Source: a virus
IMG/VR virus record: IMGVR_UViG_3300023171_000008
Location: 1 to 64,000 of that record
Strand: one strand, 5' to 3'
DNA: 64,000 bases
Position numbers and translations under genes: made by a program
The notes under the pieces: generated by a model
What the model saw: only the letters and a program-made list of their open reading frames with translations
What the model was told of the DNA's origin: nothing
The model's database searches: none
Part shown: piece after piece, positions 1-7,729 of the stretch
Position numbering within the stretch: the first letter of the stretch is position 1
Layout: the number at the start of each line of letters is the position of its first letter

Positions 1-1
1 A

Positions 2-433
2 GGATTTGGTGAATATAAAAAACCAACTGCTTACAATAGTATGTTAAAGACTGTTGAAGGATTAATTAATCAAATGCCTATTAGTGAAAGAAATGAGGAA
101 TTCGATTATACATTAAGTAGTTGGTGTGAACAAGGTGTCCTAATGTTAAATACATCGTTATTTGTAGATTGGAATAAACAAATTCATAAAGAAATGACTT
201 TAATGTTTAAAAACTTTATACGAAATATTGTTAAAGCAATTTCAAATAATAATACCAATGTGTTATTTGTATTTACTAGTGATGAACAAATAGATAATTT
301 CTATAAATATATAGATCAAAGTTATCATTATGTATTGGAATGTACAGACGGATTTATAGCAGGAAGTGATATACTCGAGCAGATTAATGATACTATATTT
401 AATGAGTTAGGAGAGAATCCAATTAAATGGTAG
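2..433 (+). CDS. ung: uracil-DNA glycosylase-like protein, 5' end beyond window
   Basis: The reading frame is open from the first bases, so this is the C-terminal part of a longer gene; an internal ATG lies at 41. The fragment follows family 1 uracil-DNA glycosylases: the block WCEQGVLMLNTSLFV matches the enzyme's W-x-x-QGVLLLNT segment including its uracil-binding Asn, and the C-terminus NELGENPIKW matches the E. coli ending RGETPIDW. Such enzymes remove uracil from DNA. The oddity is that the HPSPLS catalytic and DNA-intercalating loop, expected between HYVL and GF, is absent: only ECTD stands there. The N-terminal catalytic Asp motif (GQDPYH) would lie outside the window and cannot be judged. 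It may be a non-catalytic homologue or a diverged enzyme. The gene ends with TAG, and a promoter for the next gene begins 5 bp later. Confidence 0.72.
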   Translation, partial: GFGEYKKPTAYNSMLKTVEGLINQMPISERNEEFDYTLSSWCEQGVLMLNTSLFVDWNKQIHKEMTLMFKNFIRNIVKAISNNNTNVLFVFTSDEQIDNFYKYIDQSYHYVLECTDGFIAGSDILEQINDTIFNELGENPIKW

Positions 434-437
434 AATA

Positions 438-469
438 TTAGGAATTGTCATGTATTTTTATTATATTTG
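438..469 (+). promoter_or_regulatory. Bacteroidetes-type promoter upstream of the RusA-like gene
   Basis: A -7 element TATATTTG (462-469) lies 20 bp after TTAG (438-441), a one-mismatch version of the Bacteroidetes -33 TTTG. The extended -7 core TATTATATTTGTA is also found at late promoters on the other strand. The start codon at 487 lies 17 nt downstream of the -7 box, so the leader would be very short. Confidence 0.6.
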
Positions 470-498
470 TATAAAATATTTTAATTATGCATGACAAT
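444..498. repeat. 9-bp inverted repeat flanking the promoter core
   Basis: ATTGTCATG (444-452) and its exact reverse complement CATGACAAT (490-498) flank the -7 element and the start codon at 487. Only the right arm would be in a transcript from this promoter. Possible roles are an operator for a repressor, or a weak hairpin in transcripts reading through from upstream. Confidence 0.4.
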
Positions 499-930
499 CT
501 TATATGGATTGATGGAAGTGTTCCGTCTCTTAAAAACAGTAAAGTTAAAACTAGTAAAGGAATATTTAGTTCTAAAACTGTAAAAAAGTATTTAGCTAAT
601 TTAGGAATACAGAGATATTCTAGTAGTAGAAAAGAAGTTGTAGGTTATAAAACTAGACCTAATTTATTTGAAAAAGATATTGTTCCACAAATATTAAAGT
701 TATTAGAAGGTAAAGAAGCTCCTTATGAATTTGGATTTCATTTTGTAAGAGCAACTAAACATTCATTTGATTTTAATAATGCAAATCAATTATTAGCTGA
801 TTTGATGGTGGCTCATGACTGTTTTGAAGATGATAACATGGATTATTTTATACCTTATGCTTTAAAGATTGATAACAAATTCTACAGCTACAATAAAGAA
901 AAAAGTGGTGTATGGATAACAATAAAATAA
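487..930 (+). CDS. RusA-like Holliday junction resolvase / endonuclease (probable)
   Basis: A 147-aa protein. The N-terminus IDGSVPSLKNSK resembles the start of RusA-family resolvases (a G-x-P-x-x-KN pattern). A later stretch at about residues 97-122 has FDFNNANQLLADLM followed by EDDN, close to the RusA pattern of acidic residues (D-x-D-N, then a D, then DD) that bind the catalytic metal. RusA enzymes cut four-way DNA junctions, which suits a phage that must resolve branched DNA before packaging. The gene follows its own promoter and ends TAA, 3 nt before the next start. The call rests on motif spacing only; another small metal-dependent nuclease fold is possible. Confidence 0.5.
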   Translation: MHDNLIWIDGSVPSLKNSKVKTSKGIFSSKTVKKYLANLGIQRYSSSRKEVVGYKTRPNLFEKDIVPQILKLLEGKEAPYEFGFHFVRATKHSFDFNNANQLLADLMVAHDCFEDDNMDYFIPYALKIDNKFYSYNKEKSGVWITIK

Positions 931-933
931 TAG

Positions 934-1224
934 ATGAATAAACAAACGTTACAAAAAATAAATAATTTAGCAAAATTTATATTCGAAGAAAGTGAATATC
1001 ATAAATTCATGAAACTTATAGTTGATAATGAATTTAAAGCTAGATTATTTTTAGATGATTATTTGGAAGGATTAGAATTAGAACTAAGAATTACAGATAA
1101 TGAAGATATACTTTCTCAGTATAAAAAATGTCATGAATTAATAGATATTGTAATGAATGATATTATAAATAAGATAGACAATGCTTATGGGGAAGGAAAA
1201 CAAGTTAAACAAGTTATTAGATGA
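934..1224 (+). CDS. small hypothetical protein, helical
   Basis: A 96-aa protein of unknown function, rich in Leu, Ile, Lys and Glu and predicted by eye to be mostly alpha-helical. No catalytic motif, signal peptide or membrane segment is visible. It starts 3 nt after the RusA-like gene and its last 44 bp overlap the nuclease gene in another frame, so it is part of the same transcription unit. Confidence 0.6.
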   Translation: MNKQTLQKINNLAKFIFEESEYHKFMKLIVDNEFKARLFLDDYLEGLELELRITDNEDILSQYKKCHELIDIVMNDIINKIDNAYGEGKQVKQVIR

Positions 1225-2197
1225 TAATGAAGAAATAGATTTAACTCTATCATACTCAAGAATTTCTGACTATGATAGAAATGGTCCAAAAGCTTTATTA
1301 AATAGAAGCTTTTTAGCTAACCAAGGTGTAAAAATGGGTTCAGTAATTGATGATTTATTATTTAGTCCAAATGAATTTAAGGACAAGTACTATATATCTT
1401 CTTTTACTGAACCCATTGCTACATTAGGTAATTTATGTAAAATTATATTAGATAATTATAATGAAAAACCTAATATAAATACAATACTTGAGATTATTGA
1501 ATTAAATAGTTTATGGAAAACTACTAAAAATAAAGATTTACTAATTGCTAATTTTAATAATGATAACTTTTGGGGATACCTTAATGAACAATATAGTTCT
1601 ATAGGTAAAACTATTATTACATTATCAGAGAAATTAGTAGCTGAGGAAATAGTAGACATATTGTTAAACCATGAATATTCAAGAGATATATTTAGTACAG
1701 AATTAGAGCATTTATATCAATATAAATTTGAATATGAATTACAAGGATTTACATTACGTGGTATAATAGATATATTATCTATTGACCATAAGAATAAAAA
1801 GATTTATTTTAAAGATTTAAAAACAGGTAGTGGATATAATTCAGAATTCCTAACTAGTTATATTAAATATAGATATTATATTCAAGAAGCAGTTTATAGT
1901 TTAGCTTTTGATAAGATATGTAATGAACTAGGGTTAGTAGATTATGAATTACAACCATTTAGTATATTATTTATTAGTTTAAAAGAGAAAATACCTCTTA
2001 ACTTTATAGTTACAGAGAAATGGCATGAAGCCGCTTTAAAAGGGTTTAAATCGTCAGGATATTATCATAAAGGACTTTATCAATTATTAGATGAAATATA
2101 TTTTCATTGGAAAAATAAAGTTTATGATTTACCTAAATATATTTATGAGAGCAAGGGAATAGTTAACTTACAAGATAATTTTATAGAAATAATTTGA
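1181..2197 (+). CDS. PD-(D/E)XK superfamily nuclease (RecB/Cas4-like)
   Basis: A 338-aa protein with the signature of RecB- or Cas4-type nucleases. GIIDI (residues 194-198) supplies the first acidic residue, KDLKTG (211-216) carries the D-x-K pair, and YYIQEAVYSLAF (from about 232) is the downstream Q-Y motif helix. MGSVIDDLLF near residue 52 resembles the N-terminal G-x-x-x-(H/D) segment of the family. Such enzymes are exonucleases or single-strand DNA-processing enzymes, and crAss-like phages commonly carry one among their replication genes. The first ATG at 1181 overlaps the upstream gene by 44 bp; a second ATG at 1187 is equally possible. The gene ends TGA, overlapping the TTG start of the next gene. 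Confidence 0.78.
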   Translation: MLMGKENKLNKLLDDNEEIDLTLSYSRISDYDRNGPKALLNRSFLANQGVKMGSVIDDLLFSPNEFKDKYYISSFTEPIATLGNLCKIILDNYNEKPNINTILEIIELNSLWKTTKNKDLLIANFNNDNFWGYLNEQYSSIGKTIITLSEKLVAEEIVDILLNHEYSRDIFSTELEHLYQYKFEYELQGFTLRGIIDILSIDHKNKKIYFKDLKTGSGYNSEFLTSYIKYRYYIQEAVYSLAFDKICNELGLVDYELQPFSILFISLKEKIPLNFIVTEKWHEAALKGFKSSGYYHKGLYQLLDEIYFHWKNKVYDLPKYIYESKGIVNLQDNFIEII

Positions 2198-2736
2198 TAC
2201 TAAATCGTAGTAAAACTTACGTTCTTCCGTTATTAAGTGAATTTATAAGTTTTGAGAATAAATTTATGAAGTATTTACTTAATACGTATATGAATGTAGA
2301 AGGAGAAGAAGAAGGATGTTTTTCAATATTACATGAGTTTTCATTCAGAGATCCTGAATTTACAGCTTATGAACACAGATTAACAGATAATAAGTTATTT
2401 GTTAAATGTATAGATATTGAAAATAAAGTTTTGTATATATTTAGATTTCCAAAAGAATATATGGATGAATATGAACTATTTAAAGAAGGTAAATATTCAC
2501 ATTTTGGAGAAGATACAAAACAATTAATATTGAAATTCTGGGCTGATGTTTACAAAGGTAATCCAGATTCAGTAAAATTCCTCATTAGCTTAAAGCAAAT
2601 TCTTTACAAAGATGTCAAATTAAAAGAAAATATAGAAAAACAATTGGGAGTTCAACTTAATAATGAACAGGAATTAGGAGAAATTATAGATATGAATAAC
2701 GAAACATTTAAAATAAATGAATTTAATGAACAGTAA
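2194..2736 (+). CDS. conserved-looking hypothetical protein
   Basis: A 180-aa protein with a TTG start that shares TTGA with the upstream stop codon, which suggests coupled translation. The N-terminal two thirds look mixed alpha/beta with many aromatic residues; the C-terminal third is a charged helix ending in an acidic tail. I see no recognisable motif. Its place between a nuclease and the nucleotide-metabolism genes suggests a DNA-related role, but that is inference from position only. Confidence 0.65.
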   Translation: MILNRSKTYVLPLLSEFISFENKFMKYLLNTYMNVEGEEEGCFSILHEFSFRDPEFTAYEHRLTDNKLFVKCIDIENKVLYIFRFPKEYMDEYELFKEGKYSHFGEDTKQLILKFWADVYKGNPDSVKFLISLKQILYKDVKLKENIEKQLGVQLNNEQELGEIIDMNNETFKINEFNEQ

Positions 2737-2926
2737 ATCAGAAAGAAGTAATACAGGATATAAAGGAATTACTTATAGAGAACGTAAAAATCGTATTCCT
2801 AAATATGAAGTACATGTTAGATTAGAAGCTAAAACTAATAATAATATTAAAGTTTGGATTGGTCAATATGAAAAACTAGATGAAGCATTAACTGCAAGAG
2901 AAGAATTTATTAAATCATTATTTTAA
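2717..2926 (+). CDS. stand-alone AP2-domain DNA-binding protein
   Basis: A 69-aa protein that is almost entirely one AP2/ERF-like domain: GYKGITYRERKN, then YEVHVRLE, KVWIGQYEKLDEALTAREE. This follows the family pattern of three strands (GxxGV, W-x-x-I, LGxFxxxEEAxxA) and a helix. In phages, AP2 domains usually sit in HNH homing endonucleases, but here no nuclease domain is attached. It probably binds DNA; whether it regulates transcription or is the remnant of a homing enzyme cannot be told. It overlaps the upstream gene by 20 bp; an internal ATG at 2726 would shorten the N-terminus by three residues. Confidence 0.7.
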   Translation: MNLMNSKSERSNTGYKGITYRERKNRIPKYEVHVRLEAKTNNNIKVWIGQYEKLDEALTAREEFIKSLF

Positions 2927-2929
2927 TCT

Positions 2930-3283
2930 ATGGAAATACAGACATATCAAAATAAAGCAATAAGAACTCTAGCAAGTTGTGGTTCAATACAGAATGATAA
3001 TCTTCATATGACTTTAGGTTTATTAACTGAAGTTGGTGAAATAGCTGATGTATTTAAAAAGAATTTAGCTTATGGTAAAGAAATAGACTGGATTAATATT
3101 AAAGAAGAAGTTGGAGATACAATGTGGTATATTGCTAATTTATGTAATATTAATAATTGGAATTTAACTGAAATTTTAGATACTAATATTAAGAAATTAG
3201 AAGTTCGTTATCCTGATAAATTTAGTTCAGATAAAGCAATTAATCGTAATTTAGAAGTAGAACGTAAAATACTTGAAGCTTAG
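2930..3283 (+). CDS. MazG-like nucleoside triphosphate pyrophosphohydrolase
   Basis: A 117-aa all-alpha NTP pyrophosphohydrolase. LLTEVGEIADVFKK (about residues 31-44) and IKEEVGDTMWYIANL (about 56-71) form the E-x-x-E and E-x-x-D pairs that bind Mg2+ in MazG and dUTPase-2 relatives, and KLEVRYPDKF is the usual C-terminal segment. The enzyme hydrolyses (d)NTPs to monophosphates and may clean the nucleotide pool or lower alarmone levels. It is followed by nrdB with a TAGTG overlap, which places it in the dNTP-supply operon. Confidence 0.85.
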   Translation: MEIQTYQNKAIRTLASCGSIQNDNLHMTLGLLTEVGEIADVFKKNLAYGKEIDWINIKEEVGDTMWYIANLCNINNWNLTEILDTNIKKLEVRYPDKFSSDKAINRNLEVERKILEA

Positions 3284-4257
3284 TGAGTATATTTGACAAA
3301 AGAGTTAATATTTTACCATATGAATATCCTGCATTATTAGGTTATAAAGACGCAATCAGACATAGTTATTGGATACATACAGAGTATAATTTTACTACTG
3401 ATATAGATGATTTTAAAACTAAAATATCTCATGTAGAAAGAGAATCTATTAAACGTACAATGCTTGCTATAGCTCAAATAGAGGTTAATGTAAAAGGATT
3501 TTGGGGTGATATATACAAAAGATTACCTAAGACTGAAATTCAATCTGTAGGAGCTACTTTTGCTGAAAGTGAAGTTAGACATTTTGATGGTTATAAAGAA
3601 TTACTTACTATTTTAAACTTACAAGGAGATTTTGAGACTTTATTAGAAGTGCCTGAAATACAAAATAGGATTAATTATCTTACTAAATATTTAGATGGAA
3701 CTAGAAGTAAGGATGATAAAATGTATACTAAAGCAATACTTCTATTTTCATTATTTATAGAATATGTTTCATTATTTAGTCAATTCTTAATTATGTTATC
3801 TTTTAATAAAGAAAAGAATTTATTTAAAGGTATTAGTAATGTAGTTGAGTCAACATGTGTTGAAGAACTAATTCATGGTAACTTTGGTGCTGAAATAGTA
3901 AATATAATTAAATCTGAATTCCCTGAATGGTTCGATAAAGAATTTATAGATTTAATATATTCAGCTTGTAATAAAGCATATGAAGCTGAATCTAAATTAC
4001 TAGATTGGATATTTAAAGACGGTGAATTAGAATTTTTACCTAAAAAAGTAGTAGATGAATTTATTAAAGGACGATTTAATCAGGCTTTAAATATGATAGG
4101 TTTAAAAGACTTATTTAAACTAGATTTGGAACTATTAGAACCTACATTATGGTTCGATGTAGAAATTAAATCTACAAAAGAAGGTGACTTTTTTTACAAA
4201 AAACCCTCTGATTATAATAAAAAAGCAAAATCTATTACTGAAGATGATTTATTTTAA
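3283..4257 (+). CDS. nrdB: ribonucleotide reductase class I, small (beta) subunit
   Basis: A 324-aa radical-generating subunit of class I ribonucleotide reductase, which with the large subunit makes dNDPs from NDPs. The diiron ligands are visible: E67 (probable), E97 and H100 in ESEVRHFDGY, E160 in FIEYVSLF, and E195 and H198 in EELIHGNF. Tyr104 lies four residues after H100, exactly where the radical Tyr122 follows His118 in E. coli, so a Tyr-radical enzyme is likely. The start is GTG, overlapping the previous TAG stop by one base. nrdB precedes nrdA here, separated by 78 bp containing a hairpin. Confidence 0.93.
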   Translation: MSIFDKRVNILPYEYPALLGYKDAIRHSYWIHTEYNFTTDIDDFKTKISHVERESIKRTMLAIAQIEVNVKGFWGDIYKRLPKTEIQSVGATFAESEVRHFDGYKELLTILNLQGDFETLLEVPEIQNRINYLTKYLDGTRSKDDKMYTKAILLFSLFIEYVSLFSQFLIMLSFNKEKNLFKGISNVVESTCVEELIHGNFGAEIVNIIKSEFPEWFDKEFIDLIYSACNKAYEAESKLLDWIFKDGELEFLPKKVVDEFIKGRFNQALNMIGLKDLFKLDLELLEPTLWFDVEIKSTKEGDFFYKKPSDYNKKAKSITEDDLF

Positions 4258-4266
4258 ATAACATTT

Positions 4267-4321
4267 AGAGATTTAATGATAAATTACTAAATGAATAAAT
4301 AAATAAAATATTTAAATCTCT
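4267..4321 (+). promoter_or_regulatory. intercistronic hairpin between nrdB and nrdA
   Basis: AGAGATTTAA (4267-4276) pairs perfectly with TTAAATCTCT (4312-4321), leaving a 35-nt AT-rich loop. No clear U-run follows, so it is not a standard terminator. It may stabilise transcript ends or set the ratio of small to large reductase subunit. Confidence 0.4.
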
Positions 4322-4335
4322 TATTAAAACAATTA

Positions 4336-5970
4336 ATGAGAGAATATAAGAAATATTATTGGTTAAATGACGAAAGTAGAACCTTTTTATCAAGAGGTTA
4401 TTTAAGTAAAGGAGTTAGTCCTGAACAACGAATTAAGGATATTGCAATTTATGCAGAAACTATTCTTAATATAAAAGGATTTGCAGAAAAGTTTGAAGAT
4501 TACATGGGTAAAGGATATTATTCATTATCTACTCCTGTATGGGTTAACTTTGGTAAAGAAAAAGCACTTCCAATTTCCTGCTATGGATCATCGGTAGATG
4601 ATACTATGGATAGTATTTTAAATGCTGGTAGAGAGATTGGCATGATGTCTAAATATGGTGGTGGTACTTCTATATATTTAGGTAATATACGTCCAAGAGG
4701 AAGCTCTATTTCGATTGGTGGAACTGCAGATGGACCTGTACATTATGCTAAAATATATGATGCTATTATAGATACCTGTAAACAATCTGAATCACGTAGA
4801 GGTAGTTGTGCTATTTGGCTTCCAATTGAACATAACGATATAGAGGATTTCTTAAATATTGGTACAGAAGGTAATCCTATACAAAACCTTCAATATGGTA
4901 TTTCCATTACAGATGATTGGATGAAATCTATGATTGATGGCGATAATGATAAACGTAAGATATGGGCAAAAGTAATTCAAAGACGTAGTGAATTTGGATT
5001 TCCATATTTAATGTTTAAAGATAATGCTAATAGAAATAGTCCTTATAAAGATTTAGGATTAGATATAGTGGCTAGTAACTTATGTTCAGAAATTATGCTT
5101 CCACAAGATACATATCATTCATTTGTATGTTGTTTAGGTTCTATAAATTTATTACATTGGGATGAATTAGTCCATACAGATGCTATAGAAACTTATATAT
5201 TATTCTTAAATGCTGTAATAGAAGATTTTGTTAAGAAATCTGAAACTATGCCAGGAATGAAACGAGCATGGAGATTTGCTAAGGAACATCGTGCTATTGG
5301 ATTAGGTGTATTAGGTTATTCATCCTATTTACAGTCTAAATTAATAGATTTTGAATCTTTAGAAGCTAAACAAAGTAATTACAAAATATTTAAGATATTA
5401 GAAGAACGTTCTCAGGAAGCATCTAAATGGTGTCATGATTATTTAGGTTATAAATCAATACGTGAAGGTTATGCAAATACTACATGTCTTGCTATTGCTC
5501 CTACTAAATCATCATCTTTTATATTAGGTCAAGTATCTATGGGTATTGAACCTATTAAATCTAATTATTTTATTAAAGATTTAGCTAAGTCTAAAACTAT
5601 ATATAAAAATCCTTATCTTGAAGAAGAATTAAATAAATATGGTATTAATACATCTGAAACTTGGACATCTATATTAAATAATGACGGATCAGTTCAACAT
5701 TTAGATTTCCCAACTAAAGAAGTATTTAAATCATTTATTGAAATTAGTCCTAAAGAGATTATATTACAAGCTGCACAAAGACAACAATTTATTGATCAAT
5801 CACAATCTGTTAATTTAACTATACATCCATCTATTTCAGCTAAAGAGATAAATAAACTTTATATTTATGCATGGGAAGAAGGTGTTAAAACATTGTATTA
5901 TCAGTTTAGTCAAAATGCTGCAGCATCATTTGCAAGAGAAATTAATTCATGCGTTGCATGTGAAGCTTAA
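4336..5970 (+). CDS. nrdA: ribonucleotide reductase class I, large (alpha) subunit
   Basis: A 544-aa catalytic subunit of ribonucleotide reductase. The active-site cysteines can be followed: ISCYGSS (redox Cys), NLCSEIMLP (thiyl-radical Cys by analogy with E. coli Cys439), FVCCLGSINL (second redox Cys) and a C-terminal CVAC pair that would re-reduce the site. RRGSCAIWLP, APTKSSSFILG and MGIEPIKSN are further family blocks. It is much shorter than E. coli NrdA (761 aa) and starts near the catalytic domain, so the N-terminal ATP-cone that gives dATP feedback is missing. This is common in phage enzymes and fits unrestrained dNTP synthesis. It is separated from nrdB by a hairpin and followed by a structured element. 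Confidence 0.93.
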   Translation: MREYKKYYWLNDESRTFLSRGYLSKGVSPEQRIKDIAIYAETILNIKGFAEKFEDYMGKGYYSLSTPVWVNFGKEKALPISCYGSSVDDTMDSILNAGREIGMMSKYGGGTSIYLGNIRPRGSSISIGGTADGPVHYAKIYDAIIDTCKQSESRRGSCAIWLPIEHNDIEDFLNIGTEGNPIQNLQYGISITDDWMKSMIDGDNDKRKIWAKVIQRRSEFGFPYLMFKDNANRNSPYKDLGLDIVASNLCSEIMLPQDTYHSFVCCLGSINLLHWDELVHTDAIETYILFLNAVIEDFVKKSETMPGMKRAWRFAKEHRAIGLGVLGYSSYLQSKLIDFESLEAKQSNYKIFKILEERSQEASKWCHDYLGYKSIREGYANTTCLAIAPTKSSSFILGQVSMGIEPIKSNYFIKDLAKSKTIYKNPYLEEELNKYGINTSETWTSILNNDGSVQHLDFPTKEVFKSFIEISPKEIILQAAQRQQFIDQSQSVNLTIHPSISAKEINKLYIYAWEEGVKTLYYQFSQNAAASFAREINSCVACEA

Positions 5971-5982
5971 TAAATAATTAAT

Positions 5983-6073
5983 AAGAGGAGACAAAACATA
6001 TGCTATCGGAGAAAATAGTGGGTATAAGTAATCTATCGACTTATAATGTGATCTTACCACCGTCTCTCCTCTT
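5983..6073 (+). ncRNA. candidate structured RNA / complex terminator after nrdA
   Basis: The 118-bp gap after nrdA holds a closed structure. AAGAGGAGA (5983-5991) pairs with TCTCCTCTT (6065-6073), followed by TTATATAT. Inside, GTGG (6018-6021) pairs with CCAC (6057-6060) and TATAAG (6023-6028) with CTTATA (6040-6045). CTATCG occurs twice inside (6003-6008 and 6033-6038). The outer stem resembles the late terminator stem at 50683-50714 (AAGAGGAG/CTCCTCTT), but here about 70 nt of more GC-containing, apparently folded sequence is inserted. It may be an RNA element or a terminator with a regulatory insert. It does not match any riboswitch that I know. Confidence 0.4.
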
Positions 6074-6088
6074 TTATATATAAATATA

Positions 6089-6307
6089 TTGAATAAATAT
6101 AAACTAAAATATTGGTATTTAGCAACAGGTATGGAAGGTATTGCACAAGAATATCCTGAAAAAATAATTGAAGCTGATAGTGAGGAAGAAGCTTATTATA
6201 AATATCATAAATCAAACGGTATTGATTTTGGTACATTTGAAGAATTTCAAAAAAAACCTGAATATGTTCAAAAATGGGCTACAAGTTTAAAGTTAATAGA
6301 TGGATAA
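6089..6307 (+). CDS. small hypothetical protein
   Basis: A 72-aa protein with a TTG start just after the structured element that follows nrdA. The composition is acidic and aromatic (YWYLATGMEG near the N-terminus, then EADSEEEAYYKYH). No known motif is seen. It overlaps the next gene by 8 bp, in line with the tight packing of this arm. Confidence 0.55.
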   Translation: MNKYKLKYWYLATGMEGIAQEYPEKIIEADSEEEAYYKYHKSNGIDFGTFEEFQKKPEYVQKWATSLKLIDG

Positions 6308-6524
6308 AAAACAAACTTTAGAAGAAGTTATTAAATGTTTTGAAAACTTAATAAGCACAATTGGAGAAATAACTACAGAATATCATTGGAGAGAATTCTG
6401 TGGATTAATTGAAAATATAAAGAATTCTTTTCCTGAATATGATTTAGATAAATTTCAAAATTCTTTATTTACAACTAAGATTAATAATATACCTTATAGT
6501 TCAGATAATATACATTGGGATTAA
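6300..6524 (+). CDS. small hypothetical protein
   Basis: A 74-aa protein that overlaps both neighbours by 8-10 bp. It reads as two or three amphipathic helices followed by an extended C-terminus (NNIPYSSDNIHWD). I recognise no family. Its position directly before the helicase suggests co-expression with it. Confidence 0.55.
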   Translation: MDKKQTLEEVIKCFENLISTIGEITTEYHWREFCGLIENIKNSFPEYDLDKFQNSLFTTKINNIPYSSDNIHWD

Positions 6525-7729
6525 ATAACTTATTACAAGATAAAATACAAAGAGAAGCTGTTCAAGCATGGATAGATAGTGGTAAATATGCAAGTATTGT
6601 AATGGCTACAGGTACAGGTAAAACTTTTGTTTTCTTACATGCTTTACATTCAATGAAAAAGAATGATGATGTACATGTTTTTATTGCTGAAGTTGTAGAC
6701 AGAGAAAAAGATCTAGATAATGATATTATTAAATATGATAAATTATTTGGAACTAACACATATAAAGATTATGATTTAAAATTTAGTACATATCAATCTA
6801 TGTATAAAGTTAAAGATTATAAATTTGGATTAGTTTGCTGTGATGAAGCTCATTTCCATTTAAGTCCTGAATATTATAAATTTCATATTAATAATGAATA
6901 TAAAGCTTTATTATGTATAACTGCTACTACTGAATCACATATTGAATATGAAATAGATGGTAAAATTATTAATAAAGGTCAATTATTAGATAAAATTGCA
7001 CCTATATGTTTTACTTATACTATAGCTCAAGCTAAGAAAGACGGTATTGGTAGATTATTAAATATATATGTAATAGAAACTGAATTAGATTCTGTTAATA
7101 AAACTATTAAAGCAGGGAATGCTAAGAAACCATTTTATCAAACTGAAAAAGCAGCTTATGAATATTGGGATAAAGAACATAAAAGAAGTTGGTTTATTGA
7201 AGATAAAGAGTTAAAAGAATTTAAAATTAGAACTACAGCTACTAAACGTAGTCAGATATTATATAATCTTCCATCTAAAATAACTAATACTAAAATATTA
7301 TTAAATAATATTAATGGTAAATCTATAATATTTGGAAATAGTTTAGATTCATTAATCCAAGTAACACCTAATGTTATATCTTCCCGTAATTCTGACGATA
7401 AAAATAATTTAGTTAGAAAAGCTTTTGAAAATGATGAAATAAATGACATTGGGAGCTTTAAAAAACTTTTACAAGGTATTAATTTACCCAGATTAGATAA
7501 TTGTATACTAATGAGTTATTATACATCTGAAGGACAAGCAGTACAAAGACTGGGAAGATTACGGAAAAATGGAGATAAAGTAGGTAGTGTATTTATATTT
7601 TTAACAAAAGATACACAAGAAGTTAAATGGTATAATTCTATGATTCAAGAATTATCTGAATTTAATTTTATTAAATGTGAAGGAATAGATGATTGTATAA
7701 AACAATATAAATTAAATGAAACAAATTAA
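6515..7729 (+). CDS. SF2 DEAH-type DNA helicase
   Basis: A 404-aa superfamily 2 helicase. Walker A is ATGTGKTF (residues 31-38), motif II is CDEAHFH (109-115, DEAH box), motif III is CITATTES (134-141) and motif VI is QRLGRLRKNG in the C-terminal RecA-like domain. It would unwind DNA or DNA-RNA using ATP; crAss-like phages carry a comparable helicase in the replication arm. The TTG start at 6515 overlaps the upstream gene by 10 bp; the next in-frame residues LNNLLQDKIQREAVQAW form the usual Q-motif region, so the start cannot be far off. Confidence 0.88.
   Translation: MGLNNLLQDKIQREAVQAWIDSGKYASIVMATGTGKTFVFLHALHSMKKNDDVHVFIAEVVDREKDLDNDIIKYDKLFGTNTYKDYDLKFSTYQSMYKVKDYKFGLVCCDEAHFHLSPEYYKFHINNEYKALLCITATTESHIEYEIDGKIINKGQLLDKIAPICFTYTIAQAKKDGIGRLLNIYVIETELDSVNKTIKAGNAKKPFYQTEKAAYEYWDKEHKRSWFIEDKELKEFKIRTTATKRSQILYNLPSKITNTKILLNNINGKSIIFGNSLDSLIQVTPNVISSRNSDDKNNLVRKAFENDEINDIGSFKKLLQGINLPRLDNCILMSYYTSEGQAVQRLGRLRKNGDKVGSVFIFLTKDTQEVKWYNSMIQELSEFNFIKCEGIDDCIKQYKLNETN

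Noticed and set aside
5983-6073. Known riboswitch class for nucleotides or coenzyme B12 after nrdA
   Set aside because: I could not match the conserved cores of any class I know. It is kept only as an unnamed structured element.
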